From Pseudoalteromonas sp. (GTDB lineage: Bacteria; Pseudomonadota; Gammaproteobacteria; Enterobacterales; Alteromonadaceae): a DNA stretch of 64,000 nt. The stretch lies in contig NZ_JAGYIU010000002.1 of assembly GCF_018402495.1 (NCBI RefSeq), positions 400,984 to 464,983 of the forward strand, given 5' to 3'. The position numbers were made by a program, and so were the translations under genes. Positions 1 through 8,536 of this stretch are shown piece by piece. Position 1 is the stretch's first letter, and each line of letters opens with the position of its first letter. The notes below the pieces were generated by a model. It was not told where the DNA came from. It did not search any database and saw only the letters and a list, made by a program, of their open reading frames with translations.

Positions 1-2
1 AC

Positions 3-1424
3 CAACAACCTAATGGTTTAGGCTTGGCAGGCTTAGCAAAAAGCATTACAGACATGCAAAAGCTACTACAACAATTTAAAATTGAGCAATCAGGGTTTGT
101 ATTTATTGCCGATAAAAACGGATTAATACAGTTACATAAAGATGCTGCTAAAGTCGCTAAGGTTAATATAGATAGCCTTTACAGTGCCAACATTCATAAC
201 AAATTACTTGATAAAAACGGCTTCGCATTAGAGGAAGTGAATATCGACGGGCAAGCCACACTGATTGCAGCAACACCGATTAAAAACACTGACTTATTTG
301 TATTAGCTCAAGTCCCAAAAAGCGAAGTTTTCGCAAGCGTAAACACTCTAGAGTGGCAAATATTCACCTTTACTATCATCACTGCGCTAATCGCAAGCGT
401 CATCAGTTACTTATTAGCTCGCTCTTTAGCTTCACCGTTATCAACAATGGCGGAGTTGTTTTCTCGTTTAGGCCGTGGCGATGCTAATTTAGCTTATCGC
501 CTACCTACATCACCTCAACCTGAACTCAATAATTTAACGTCCGGCTTTAACCAGTTTATTGAAAAAATAGAAACAGCCATTGTGCAAGTAGCTAATGAGA
601 GCCATGGTATTCGTCAAAGCTCTGATCATGTCTTTGCGCAAGCCAAGCAAAACTCTTTAGCGCTTGATAAGCAAAAAGAGCAAACTATTTCAGTTGCAGC
701 AGCCATTAATGAAATGGGTGCTACGGTGCAAGAAATAGCGCAAAGTGCTGCTAATGCCGCTAAGTTAACCAACGATAGCCGCGATAACACCAAGCAAAGC
801 CATCAACAAGTGTTACAAAGCCAAACTACAATCTCTGCCTTAGCTAGCGACATTGACGGCATAACCGAGCAAGTTGCTTTGCTTTCTAAAAAGACTATTG
901 ATATCGCTAGTATTGTGGATTCAATTAGAGGTATATCTGAACAAACTAACTTACTGGCTCTCAATGCAGCTATTGAGTCTGCCCGTGCTGGTGAACATGG
1001 ACGAGGCTTTGCTGTAGTTGCTGATGAAGTAAGAGCGCTGGCAAATCGTACGTCACAATCAACCACTGAAATTCAATCAATGATTGAAGAGCTAACCCAT
1101 ATTTCAGATGACGTTGTCAGCGATATCGGTCAATCAAAAGATAAAGCACAACAAAGTGTAAGCGCAATGCAAAACTCGGTTGAGTTACTTAATACCATTA
1201 CTGAAACAGCCAATGAAATTAACGACATGGCGACCTTAATTGCCACCGCGACCGAGCAGCAAAGTAGCGTTGTGAATGATGTAGGTCGTAGTATTGAGCA
1301 AATAAGTGAGATCAGTGATAAATCAATGAGCGAACAAATCAATACAGAACAAGCAATCCGTGATTTAGCCACCAGTGCGCAGACACTTGACGCCCTTGTA
1401 GCCACCTTTAATCAGTCACGTTAA
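3..1424 (+). CDS. Methyl-accepting chemotaxis protein, 5' end cut by window edge
   Basis: This is the C-terminal part of a transmembrane chemoreceptor that signals through CheW/CheA. The frame is open to the first base, so the true start lies outside the window; the TTG at 24 is only an internal codon. Numbering from that TTG, residues 1-105 look like the membrane-proximal half of a periplasmic Cache-type sensor. One membrane helix follows at about 110-133, then a HAMP region, then a long coiled-coil signalling domain whose conserved hairpin tip ([19 protein letters not shown]) is near residue 310. There is no C-terminal CheR/CheB-docking pentapeptide; the protein ends in NQSR. The ligand cannot be told. 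It lies far from the che operon at 27-35 kb but would feed into it. Confidence 0.93.
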   Translation, partial: QQPNGLGLAGLAKSITDMQKLLQQFKIEQSGFVFIADKNGLIQLHKDAAKVAKVNIDSLYSANIHNKLLDKNGFALEEVNIDGQATLIAATPIKNTDLFVLAQVPKSEVFASVNTLEWQIFTFTIITALIASVISYLLARSLASPLSTMAELFSRLGRGDANLAYRLPTSPQPELNNLTSGFNQFIEKIETAIVQVANESHGIRQSSDHVFAQAKQNSLALDKQKEQTISVAAAINEMGATVQEIAQSAANAAKLTNDSRDNTKQSHQQVLQSQTTISALASDIDGITEQVALLSKKTIDIASIVDSIRGISEQTNLLALNAAIESARAGEHGRGFAVVADEVRALANRTSQSTTEIQSMIEELTHISDDVVSDIGQSKDKAQQSVSAMQNSVELLNTITETANEINDMATLIATATEQQSSVVNDVGRSIEQISEISDKSMSEQINTEQAIRDLATSAQTLDALVATFNQSR

Positions 1425-1437
1425 TTGATAAATTCCG

Positions 1438-1466
1438 CCTCTGTACAAAAATAGGGGGTGCAGAGG
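1438..1466 (+). terminator. Possible hairpin after the chemoreceptor gene
   Basis: CCTCTGTAC and GTGCAGAGG pair with one wobble, 13 bases after the stop codon. There is no clear T run, so this is a weak intrinsic terminator candidate. Confidence 0.35.
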
Positions 1467-1490
1467 TATATTGGGTTTGCAAAACCGAGA

Positions 1491-1868
1491 TCATTTGCCC
1501 ACATCAACAGTATCATCCCCATTTCTTAATGTTGCCCTTTTATAATTGAAGCTAACTCCTTCTTTAAAAGCGGCAACATAGGCCTCTTTTTTTGCTCGTG
1601 GAAGTTTTTTAATCGCATATTCTAATTTACTTGCGTCGCTTTTAGTCCCAACTTGTTGCTGGTGAATGAGCACCAGCGGTCCTTTCCCTTTGAGGTTTTT
1701 TGCCCCTTTACCCGCTTGGTGCGTTGCTAAACGACGCGCTACATCCACTGTAATGCCGGTATACCAATGACCAAACCGTGTTTGTACAATATACAGTGAC
1801 CAAGCAACCGGTTTACTTTTACTATTGCACAACTCTTTGTTTAAACTTTTTTGATTATTAATGGTCAA
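1491..1868 (-). CDS. GIY-YIG nuclease-family protein (YhbQ-like)
   Basis: A small single-domain protein of the GIY-YIG superfamily, of the type related to UvrC and YhbQ. The signature appears as LYIVQT (residues 25-30) followed by WYTGIT (35-40), with the VARRLATHQAGKGAK segment typical of the family and a later conserved Glu in KLEYAIKKL. The best start is TTG at 1868, because AAGGAGAGG lies about four bases upstream and no in-frame ATG gives the full domain. A basic N-terminal extension of about 20 residues precedes the domain. Members of this subgroup are thought to act on DNA, but the substrate is unknown. It is convergent with the chemoreceptor gene and divergent from bamE. Confidence 0.85.
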   Translation of the reverse strand: MTINNQKSLNKELCNSKSKPVAWSLYIVQTRFGHWYTGITVDVARRLATHQAGKGAKNLKGKGPLVLIHQQQVGTKSDASKLEYAIKKLPRAKKEAYVAAFKEGVSFNYKRATLRNGDDTVDVGK

Positions 1869-1974
1869 AACCTCTCCTTAATACGCTAAACAAAAACAAT
1901 TACTCAAAAGGGTTTTACCTTGAGTGACTAATCGGTATCATGCAGATTATAAAAAATAAGGATCACAACTAACA

Positions 1975-2334
1975 ATGCAGTCGTTAAAAACTTTTTCTCT
2001 TTGGCTTATTGTCGCTTTAACGCTTAGTTCAGCCGCAGGTTGTTCTAGCTGGGTGTACAGAATCAACATCCCTCAAGGTAACTTTTTAGAACAATCAGAC
2101 GTTGATAAGCTTCGCGTTAATATGACTCGCGAGCAAGTAATTTATGTACTAGGCAGACCGATTGCCGAAGATGCCTTCGATAAAAATACCTGGCGTTACG
2201 TTTACAGCTTTAATAAAGGGCGCGCTAATGAACAATATAAATCATTAGTATTAAACTTTGAAAATGAAAAGTTGGTAACGGTCTCTGGTGACTATGAGCA
2301 ACCAGAAAACTTTACAACCCCTTTAGAGCAATAA
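1975..2334 (+). CDS. bamE: BamE, outer-membrane assembly lipoprotein
   Basis: Small lipoprotein subunit of the BAM complex that inserts beta-barrel proteins into the outer membrane. It has a signal peptide with lipobox SAAGC, giving a lipidated Cys23. The mature part carries the SmpA/OmlA fold, with the conserved NMTREQVIYVLGRP segment (about residues 49-62) and WRYVYSF. The length of 119 residues is normal. Its convergent neighbours rnfH, ratA and then smpB form the gammaproteobacterial bamE/rnfH/ratA/smpB cluster, which supports the name. Confidence 0.93.
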   Translation: MQSLKTFSLWLIVALTLSSAAGCSSWVYRINIPQGNFLEQSDVDKLRVNMTREQVIYVLGRPIAEDAFDKNTWRYVYSFNKGRANEQYKSLVLNFENEKLVTVSGDYEQPENFTTPLEQ

Positions 2335-2352
2335 GCCATTTGGGTTTAATTT

Positions 2353-2380
2353 AAAAAGGTGAGCATGGCTCACCTTTTTT
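2353..2380. terminator. Bidirectional terminator between bamE and rnfH
   Basis: The arms AAAAAGGTGAGC and GCTCACCTTTTT are perfectly complementary around a 3-base loop, with A and T tracts outside. It can end transcription from both convergent genes. Confidence 0.9.
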
Positions 2381-2384
2381 GTAT

Positions 2385-2708
2385 CTAGCGATCTAACGGT
2401 CGGCCACCAGTTACTTTATTTGCGCGGCCCTCTTCTTTGGCTTTTTCGGCGCGCTTTCTGCGGGCATCTTTAGGATCGGCAATCAAGGGGCGGTAAATTT
2501 CAACTCTATCGCCGTCTTTAAGTTCATGATTAAGCTTTACCGTTCTGTTCCATACACCTAAGGTTAATGCCGTTGCATCAATTTCAGGACATTTTTTAAT
2601 AATACCTGATTGGATCACGGCTTGCTCTGCGGTGGTACCTTGGAACACTTCTATATTTAACGTGGTTGCTTTCGTTGGTAACGCAAACACAATTTCAATA
2701 TTGATCAT
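2385..2708 (-). CDS. rnfH: RnfH family protein (UPF0125)
   Basis: Small beta-grasp (ubiquitin-like) protein of the RnfH/UPF0125 family. The N-terminal strand MINIEIVFALP, the segment LTLGVWNRTVKLNHELKDGDRVEIYRPL and the basic C-terminal tail DPKDARRKRAEKAKEEG are typical. Its ATG overlaps the ratA stop by four bases (ATGA), so the two are translationally coupled. The biochemical role is not firmly known; the link to ratA is conserved in gammaproteobacteria and suggests a role around the ribosome or toxin-antitoxin balance. Confidence 0.9.
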   Translation of the reverse strand: MINIEIVFALPTKATTLNIEVFQGTTAEQAVIQSGIIKKCPEIDATALTLGVWNRTVKLNHELKDGDRVEIYRPLIADPKDARRKRAEKAKEEGRANKVTGGRPLDR

Positions 2709-3145
2709 GCTCGCTCTCCATACACCGCTTTTGCACGTTGAGTAAAGGCACTCACCATATTTTTAGCCACATCATTAAAAATTTTACCAAACGCAAGTTC
2801 TATTAACTTACTAGAAAATTCAAAGTCTAGCTGTAAATGTACTTTGCACGCATGTGCATCTAATTGCTGAAAATGCCAACGACCTTGTAAGGTTTTAAAA
2901 GGCCCATCGACCAAGCGAAGCATTACCGTTTGCTCATCAATTAGCGTATTTTCAGTGGTAAACCATTTTTTTATACCGGCTTTAGATATTTCTAAGCTGG
3001 CGGTCATGTTATTATTATCTTGCTTAATAATTTTTGAGTCTGAACAATTAGGTAAAAACTGCGAATAAGCTTCTACATCATTGACTAGATCAAACATCTC
3101 TTTAGTGCTGTACATAACCAGCGCACTTTTTTCTATTTGTGGCAT
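2705..3145 (-). CDS. ratA: RatA, START-domain ribosome association toxin family
   Basis: START/COQ10-like lipid-binding fold protein of 146 residues. In E. coli the homologue (RatA/PasT) is reported to bind the 50S subunit and block 70S formation at high dose; related proteins support respiration. Visible signatures are MPQIEKSALVMYS at the N-terminus, NDVEAYSQFLPNC (about 23-35) and the C-terminal AFTQRAKAVYG. An upstream TTG at 3157 is in frame, but GGGAG lies five bases before the ATG at 3145, so the ATG is chosen. It is divergent from smpB and coupled to rnfH. Confidence 0.88.
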   Translation of the reverse strand: MPQIEKSALVMYSTKEMFDLVNDVEAYSQFLPNCSDSKIIKQDNNNMTASLEISKAGIKKWFTTENTLIDEQTVMLRLVDGPFKTLQGRWHFQQLDAHACKVHLQLDFEFSSKLIELAFGKIFNDVAKNMVSAFTQRAKAVYGERA

Positions 3146-3293
3146 ACTCACTCCCAACTGTGTGCAGGAATTTTAGCAAGCTTTGTGCGTTTCCCCAAAC
3201 TTTCATCGCGCTTAAATGAATCCTTCGCTTTTGCATGTATAATTTAAAAAAATCGATGTAAAACATCTAGTATAACGTATATTATAGGGCACT

Positions 3294-3773
3294 ATGGCTA
3301 AGAAAAATTCATCAAAATCGACAAGTAATACCATCGCGCTAAATAAAAAAGCGCGACACGAGTATTTTTTACACGACAAGTTTGAAGCAGGTATTGAACT
3401 CCAAGGCTGGGAAGTAAAAAGTATCCGAGCAGGTAAAGTAAATATCTCTGAAACTTATATTCATCTTAAAAACGGTGAAGCATTTTTATTAGGTAGTACC
3501 ATTCAGCCTTTAAATAGTGCATCAACCCATGTTATTTGTGACCCGCTGCGTTATCGTAAGTTATTACTCAGCAGACGTGAACTTGACCGTTTGGTTGGTG
3601 CAACTGAGCGTGATGGTTATTCATTAATTGCCACAGCTATGTATTGGAAAAAATGCTGGGTAAAGCTTGAATTCCATTTAGCAAAAGGTAAGAAAATGCA
3701 TGACAAGCGTGAAGACGGTAAAAATAAAGATTGGTCCCGTGAAAAAGAACGCTTAATGAAACATAAAGTTTAA
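3294..3773 (+). CDS. smpB: SmpB, tmRNA-binding protein
   Basis: Partner of tmRNA in trans-translation; it delivers tmRNA to stalled ribosomes. The protein has the family length (159 residues), the core [24 protein letters not shown] as conserved segments, and the C-terminal basic tail (GKKMHDKRE, then [13 protein letters not shown]) that enters the mRNA channel. The tmRNA gene itself is not next to it: no ssrA-like sequence was recognised in the following 500 bases. Confidence 0.96.
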   Translation: MAKKNSSKSTSNTIALNKKARHEYFLHDKFEAGIELQGWEVKSIRAGKVNISETYIHLKNGEAFLLGSTIQPLNSASTHVICDPLRYRKLLLSRRELDRLVGATERDGYSLIATAMYWKKCWVKLEFHLAKGKKMHDKREDGKNKDWSREKERLMKHKV

Positions 3774-3781
3774 ATAAAAAC

Positions 3782-3808
3782 GCCTAACATCATGTTAGGC
3801 TTTTTTTT
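3782..3808 (+). terminator. smpB intrinsic terminator
   Basis: Stem GCCTAACA / TGTTAGGC with a 3-base loop, directly followed by eight T residues, eight bases after the smpB stop. Confidence 0.92.
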
Positions 3809-4276
3809 GCTAAATTTTTAGGAAAATACAAATTATTACAAAATTAAGTCAAGTGGCGTTTTATTTTTAAACAATACCTAAAACGCCTCCAAGCACCCTA
3901 TGGCGTGCCTTTCATTAATGGCGTTTATTCAAAGGGCGCAATACATAGTCGTGTCAACCACAAAATCATACTCACACCTAATTGATAACAGTTAAGTTAC
4001 ATGATATTAATAATTGGACTTGTAAAAACAAGTAAATTATAACATATCAACAAGGACTTAAGGATACATACCAACCCTTTATAGAAAATGGACACTCAGC
4101 GAGAATTTAAAAGTGCTTAGGCAAGGCATTTGAGTGAATTAAGAGTGGCCCTCTTTAGAATTCAAAAAACGCAGTTTAAGCACTTTTAAAACTCGCCCTA
4201 TGGGAGAGCATCTGCAGAATTTTCTCTGCGTTACCACTCTTCGTAATAGAACCCACTATTACATCATCATGGTGCC
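3809..4276. other. Intergenic stretch upstream of the TonB receptor
   Basis: About 470 bases without a gene. The left 290 bases are AT-rich with scattered short partial repeats of GGCGTTT and AAACGCC, but no clear gene. The right part holds the structured repeat listed separately at 4106-4264. No convincing Fur box, riboswitch or tmRNA was seen. Confidence 0.5.
4106..4264 (+). repeat. Structured dispersed element, copy 1
   Basis: An outer stem pairs TTTAAAAGTGCTTA (4106-4119) with TAAGCACTTTTAAA (4177-4190). The motifs AGGCAAGGC (4119-4127) and AACGCAG (4168-4174) lie just inside it, around an inner hairpin built from GAATT..AGAG and CTCT..AATTC. A second hairpin follows (CTC.CCC tat GGG.GAG), then CTCTGCGTTACC, then a third hairpin GTAATAG / CTATTAC. 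A second copy near 14391 keeps the two internal motifs and the order of hairpins but uses different stem sequences that again pair. Confidence 0.65.
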
Positions 4277-6922
4277 TTGATAAAAGTCAGCAGAACGCTC
4301 TCTGAGCAAACATTTTCTATGATGGATTGGTATCGCTCAATTGCATTTACACCGAGCTTAATCATCGGTGCTACTATCGCATTGTCAGCAGGTTTTAGTA
4401 CAACGACTTATGCTGCACAGCAAACTGCAGAAAAAGTAGAACGTATTCAAGTAACAGGCTCTCGTATCAAACGTTCGGACATCGAAGGCCCGTCTCCAGT
4501 ACAATCCATTAATAAAGAAGACATCGAAAACATGGGTTATGACAACCTACAACAGCTTCTTGAAAGAATGCCTGTTGCAGGTAATGGTACTTTTTCAACC
4601 CGTGGTAATAACCAAGACTCAACCGCAAATGGCTCAGCTGCCGTCAGCCTTCGTGGCTTAGGCGCCGATGCTACCTTGGTACTTATTAATGGTCGTCGTG
4701 TTGCTATAAGCGCATTTGCTGAAGGGATCACCAATTCATTTGTTGATATAAACAGTATTCCTGTTTCAGCCATCGAACGTATTGATATTTTAAAAGATGG
4801 CGCATCTGCAATCTATGGCTCTGATGCCGTGGCAGGTGTTGTAAACGTTATCTTGAAAAAAGATATTGACGGTATTGAAGTAAACTTAGGTTACGGCGGC
4901 ACAGATGGCCCTAACTATGAAGAAACTACAGCCAGTATTGTTTGGGGTACTACTAGTGCAAAAAGTAGCGCATCCGTTATTATTGATTACTTTAAAAACA
5001 CCTCTTTATCATCAGATGAAATGGGAAGCCTAGGCACAGCTAATCAATCGCCATATGGCGGTATGGATTTTCGTTCATCTCGAGGCTTCCCTGGCTACTT
5101 TTATGTTGATGGCGTCAAGACAATTGATCCTGCTTGCCCCGCAGAAAATGCAACATCAAGTGGTAGTTGTTTATTTGACTATGGCCCATTTGGCTATATT
5201 GCACCGGCATCAGAACGTGTAGGTGCTATTTCACAATTTGAATACCGCTTTGATAATGGCATAACGGGCTTCTTAGAAATGGCCGTGCAACACAATACCT
5301 CTGTAGCTGCGGGTGCACCGACACCTCTTGATGAGGATGCAGGTTTAACGGTACCTGGCAGCCACCCTAATAACCCATTCGGTCAAGATATTGAAATTGG
5401 TCGATACAGAACGGTTGATGCAGGTGCCCGTCAATGGGATATCGAATCAGACACATTACGTTTTGTTGCAGGTTTAAAAGGTGAAATAAATGATTGGAGC
5501 TGGGAAACAGCGGTACAAAAAGGACGTAGTAAGTCATTACAAACTGGGGATCGCTCACAAGGTTGGGTACGTACCGACTTCTTACAACAAGAAATTGATG
5601 CTGGTAACTACAACCCATTTGGCGGCACTTACAACGATCCGGCTGTAATTGATAGAATTACTACGAGCTTGGTTCGTCAAGGCGAGTCTCATATTACGTC
5701 GTTCGATGCTAACATTTCAGGTGAAGCATTTAGCTTTGGTGATGATGTTGTCATGATGGCGGCCGGTATTGAATACCGCGAAGAGGACGTGACTGATACG
5801 CCAGATGATCAATTCCAACGAGGATTAATATTTGGTACCGAGTCAGTGTCAGCTGCGGCAGAGCGTGACCAATACGCTGCCTATGTAGAGTTTTCAATTC
5901 CACTTGCTGAGAACTTAGAGCTACAACTTGCTGGTCGTTACGATGATTACAGTGACTTTGGTACCACAACCAACCCTAAAGTTGCTTTACGCTGGGCACC
6001 TACAGATGAAATCACAGTGCGTGGTTCTTGGGCGCAAGGCTTTAGAGCTCCGTCACTTGCACAAGTAGGTTTAGGGCCATCTCAAGAGAGCCAGTTCTTT
6101 ATTGATAACTACCGCTGTGATGCAACAGGTAAAGATTGTGATGCGCTAGATTACAACATTGAATTTGCTGGTAATCCTGACTTAGAGGCTGAAGAGTCAG
6201 AATCATGGAACGTCGGCTTTATTTGGGCACCTACAACTGACTTTGGTTTGAGTGTAGATGTATGGAGTATCACCCAAGACAATAAAATTGATGAGCAAGC
6301 GTTTGGTCCAATTTACAACTCAGAATGTAATAACCAAAATAGCACTGTCTGTGTTCGCTTACCACCGTCTGGTACAGACAGCTTAGGCACTATCCAAAAG
6401 ATTTACAGTACTTTTGAAAACGTGTCATCACAAGAAGTTTCGGGCGTCGATATTTCAGCAAACTACAATCACTCATTGGATGATTTAGGCTTACTAAAAT
6501 TCAATTTAGAATGGGCTTATCAAGATAAATTTGAAAAAGACGGCCGCGATTACACTGGTGAATATGGTTACCCAGAGCACCGTTGGATTTTCTCAACTAA
6601 CTGGGAAATGGGTCAGTTCAACACCAACATGAACATTAGTTATGTAGGTGAGTTTGAAGATACGCCAGATATCGATTTCGATGGTAACTTAGACTTCGAT
6701 AGTAATACATCGCGTACTGTTGATTCACAAGTACTGGTAGATTTACAAACATCATACCGTATTACTGAGTCAGCAAAAGTATCGCTAGGTGTGAACAACT
6801 TATTTGATGAAGAGCCACCGTTTGCAATTGGTGACGGTGATGCCGACCTTTATGGTTACGCATCGGGTGTACACAACCCGCGAGGTCGTTACATTTACAC
6901 TAAAGTGAGCTTTTCGTTTTAA
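4277..6922 (+). CDS. TonB-dependent outer-membrane receptor
   Basis: Large TonB-gated outer-membrane transporter of about 870 residues. After a signal peptide ending near TTYAAQQ comes a TonB-box-like region (EKVERIQVTGSRIKRSD). The plug domain follows, with conserved segments VSLRGLGADATLVLINGRR and IERIDILKDGASAIYGSDA. Then comes a 22-strand-type barrel region ending in KVSFSF, with the terminal Phe expected for BAM recognition. The frame opens at TTG 4277, but ATG at 4319 or 4322 gives a cleaner signal peptide (MMDWYRSIAF); neither has a strong Shine-Dalgarno. The receptor type is common in Alteromonadales and often imports oligosaccharides or peptides, but the substrate cannot be told. 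There is no partner gene beside it. Confidence 0.92.
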   Translation: MIKVSRTLSEQTFSMMDWYRSIAFTPSLIIGATIALSAGFSTTTYAAQQTAEKVERIQVTGSRIKRSDIEGPSPVQSINKEDIENMGYDNLQQLLERMPVAGNGTFSTRGNNQDSTANGSAAVSLRGLGADATLVLINGRRVAISAFAEGITNSFVDINSIPVSAIERIDILKDGASAIYGSDAVAGVVNVILKKDIDGIEVNLGYGGTDGPNYEETTASIVWGTTSAKSSASVIIDYFKNTSLSSDEMGSLGTANQSPYGGMDFRSSRGFPGYFYVDGVKTIDPACPAENATSSGSCLFDYGPFGYIAPASERVGAISQFEYRFDNGITGFLEMAVQHNTSVAAGAPTPLDEDAGLTVPGSHPNNPFGQDIEIGRYRTVDAGARQWDIESDTLRFVAGLKGEINDWSWETAVQKGRSKSLQTGDRSQGWVRTDFLQQEIDAGNYNPFGGTYNDPAVIDRITTSLVRQGESHITSFDANISGEAFSFGDDVVMMAAGIEYREEDVTDTPDDQFQRGLIFGTESVSAAAERDQYAAYVEFSIPLAENLELQLAGRYDDYSDFGTTTNPKVALRWAPTDEITVRGSWAQGFRAPSLAQVGLGPSQESQFFIDNYRCDATGKDCDALDYNIEFAGNPDLEAEESESWNVGFIWAPTTDFGLSVDVWSITQDNKIDEQAFGPIYNSECNNQNSTVCVRLPPSGTDSLGTIQKIYSTFENVSSQEVSGVDISANYNHSLDDLGLLKFNLEWAYQDKFEKDGRDYTGEYGYPEHRWIFSTNWEMGQFNTNMNISYVGEFEDTPDIDFDGNLDFDSNTSRTVDSQVLVDLQTSYRITESAKVSLGVNNLFDEEPPFAIGDGDADLYGYASGVHNPRGRYIYTKVSFSF

Positions 6923-6933
6923 TTTAAAATAAT

Positions 6934-6961
6934 AAAAAAACCGCCATTTTGGCGGTTTTTT
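6934..6961. terminator. Bidirectional terminator after the receptor
   Basis: AAAAAACCGCC and GGCGGTTTTTT form a strong hairpin with an ATTTT loop and flanking A/T tracts, between the convergent receptor and peroxiredoxin genes. Confidence 0.92.
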
Positions 6962-6980
6962 CTTAAACTAAAGGGCTAAA

Positions 6981-7586
6981 TTATAGCTCGCCTTCGTTTT
7001 CAGATAAGAATTTAGCAACGCCTTCAGGGCTTGCGTCCATTCCTTTTTTACCTTCAGTCCAACCAGCAGGACATACTTCACCGTGCTCGCTGTGGAATGC
7101 TAGCGCATCTACCATACGGATCATTTCGTCGATGTTACGACCCAGTGGTAAGTCGTTCACTACTTGGTGACGTACGTTACCTTCTTCATCAATCAAGAAA
7201 GAACCACGAAATGCAACGCCCGCTTCTGGATGTTCTACATCGTATGCTTTACAGATTTCATGTTTAACGTCAGCAACTAAAGCGTATTTAACTTTACCGA
7301 TACCACCGTCTGCAACAGCAGTGTTACGCCATGCGTTGTGTGAGAATTGTGAATCGATAGAAACACCAATTACTTCTACACCACGTTTTTGAAATTCTTC
7401 ATAACGCTTATCAAATGCAATAAGCTCAGAAGGACATACAAATGTGAAATCTAGTGGGTAGAAAAAGATTACTGCTTTTTTACCTTTGATATTTTCATGA
7501 AGGTTATAGTTATCTACAATTTCACCGTTACCAAGAACAGCTGCAGCGTTAAAGTCTGGTGCCTGGCGGCCTACTAATACACCCAT
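6981..7586 (-). CDS. 2-Cys peroxiredoxin (AhpC/TSA family)
   Basis: Cytosolic thiol peroxidase that reduces H2O2 and organic peroxides. Residues 47-52 (FTFVCP) hold the peroxidatic Cys51, and EVCPAGW holds the resolving Cys172, so it is a typical 2-Cys enzyme of about 200 residues. A third Cys (112) also occurs. The frame extends upstream, but the ATG at 7586 (MGVLVGRQAPDF) has GGAG seven bases before it and matches the normal N-terminus. The C-terminal tail is long enough to hold the helix linked to overoxidation sensitivity. The gene appears monocistronic. The reductant is probably an AhpF or thioredoxin system encoded elsewhere. Confidence 0.94.
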   Translation of the reverse strand: MGVLVGRQAPDFNAAAVLGNGEIVDNYNLHENIKGKKAVIFFYPLDFTFVCPSELIAFDKRYEEFQKRGVEVIGVSIDSQFSHNAWRNTAVADGGIGKVKYALVADVKHEICKAYDVEHPEAGVAFRGSFLIDEEGNVRHQVVNDLPLGRNIDEMIRMVDALAFHSEHGEVCPAGWTEGKKGMDASPEGVAKFLSENEGEL

Positions 7587-7796
7587 TTTATTCTCCAAAT
7601 ATTTTGAGTTTATTGTCAATTGCTTACGCAATACTGATACTAATATGGGCACTAACTTTTAAATTACAATAGCAACCATATTTAATTTGTCGTTATTCTA
7701 TGACCATCAAAAATAAATTAACAATCGTATTTATAGATAGCACCGTTCTAAAATAACGAACGCCTAATAAAATTGCTAATTTAAATCTGATAAAAA

Positions 7797-7815
7797 AACC
7801 TGCTTTAAGCAGGTT
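7797..7815 (-). terminator. fadR terminator
   Basis: AACCTGCTT and AAGCAGGTT are perfect complements around a very short loop. On the minus strand the stem is followed by a run of seven T residues, just past the fadR stop. Confidence 0.88.
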
Positions 7816-7822
7816 CTTTTTA

Positions 7823-8536
7823 TTAATCCATAATGTCGCTAGGCATATCACCGCGAATATGTTGCCATATTTCACCGGTTTGATGACCATATTTACGCAT
7901 CATAAATATTGCACCATCATGCTCTTTATTCTCAGCAAGTTTAGTTAAGTCTTTATAAAACTGGCGTGCAAGCTCGCGAGTGCGAGGATCTGAAAAGTAA
8001 TGGCAACCAATCTTAGAATAAAAACCTTTAAAGCCATTTAGAATCAAAACATAAATACGATTATTACCAGCAACAGCTAACTCGTGATGAACTTTATAGT
8101 CATAATCTGCAAACGCTTGCGCACTATCTTCTAGTTCATCACTTTGCGATAAAATTTCGATAACGCGCTCTGGTGCAAGCTTTATTGCTGCACGAGTATA
8201 AATTGCACTGATATTAGTGCGTGCTGAAAGCAGTTGATCAGTGAGCTCTGGCATTTTATCTTCATCTAAGCGTGCCAGTGTTTCAAGGATATTTAATCCT
8301 GAGGTTTCCCAAAAGTTATTAACGCGAGTAGGTTTACCATGTTGTATTGTTAACCAACCGTCTCTAGCTAATCGCTGTAATACTTCACGTAATGTGGTTC
8401 TAGTAACACCAATTAACTCTGAGAGTTCACGCTCAGCAGGCAGAATTGAACCTGGAGGAAAATCACCATTCCAGATTGACTCTACTATGTATTCCTCAGC
8501 AAATCCTGCTGGGCTTTTTGCTTTAAAAATTCTCAT
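7823..8536 (-). CDS. fadR: FadR, fatty-acid metabolism GntR-family regulator
   Basis: Transcription factor that represses fatty-acid degradation and activates unsaturated fatty-acid synthesis genes; acyl-CoA releases it from DNA. The N-terminal winged helix is nearly the E. coli sequence: [20 protein letters not shown], then [20 protein letters not shown] (about 36-55) and the wing [16 protein letters not shown]. The C-terminal FCD-type domain is more diverged but keeps [11 protein letters not shown] and [11 protein letters not shown]. The length of 237 residues is normal. It stands alone with its own terminator. A single TGGTCTGA half-site-like sequence occurs upstream at 8690. Confidence 0.95.
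   Translation of the reverse strand: MRIFKAKSPAGFAEEYIVESIWNGDFPPGSILPAERELSELIGVTRTTLREVLQRLARDGWLTIQHGKPTRVNNFWETSGLNILETLARLDEDKMPELTDQLLSARTNISAIYTRAAIKLAPERVIEILSQSDELEDSAQAFADYDYKVHHELAVAGNNRIYVLILNGFKGFYSKIGCHYFSDPRTRELARQFYKDLTKLAENKEHDGAIFMMRKYGHQTGEIWQHIRGDMPSDIMD

Noticed and set aside
3238..3243. smpB promoter with TATAAT
   Set aside because: A good -10 exists but no convincing -35 at a proper distance, so it was not listed.
3809..4100. Possible tmRNA (ssrA) gene after smpB
   Set aside because: No tRNA-Ala-like ends or tag-coding frame could be found; the stretch is AT-rich and only the structured repeat further right is supported.
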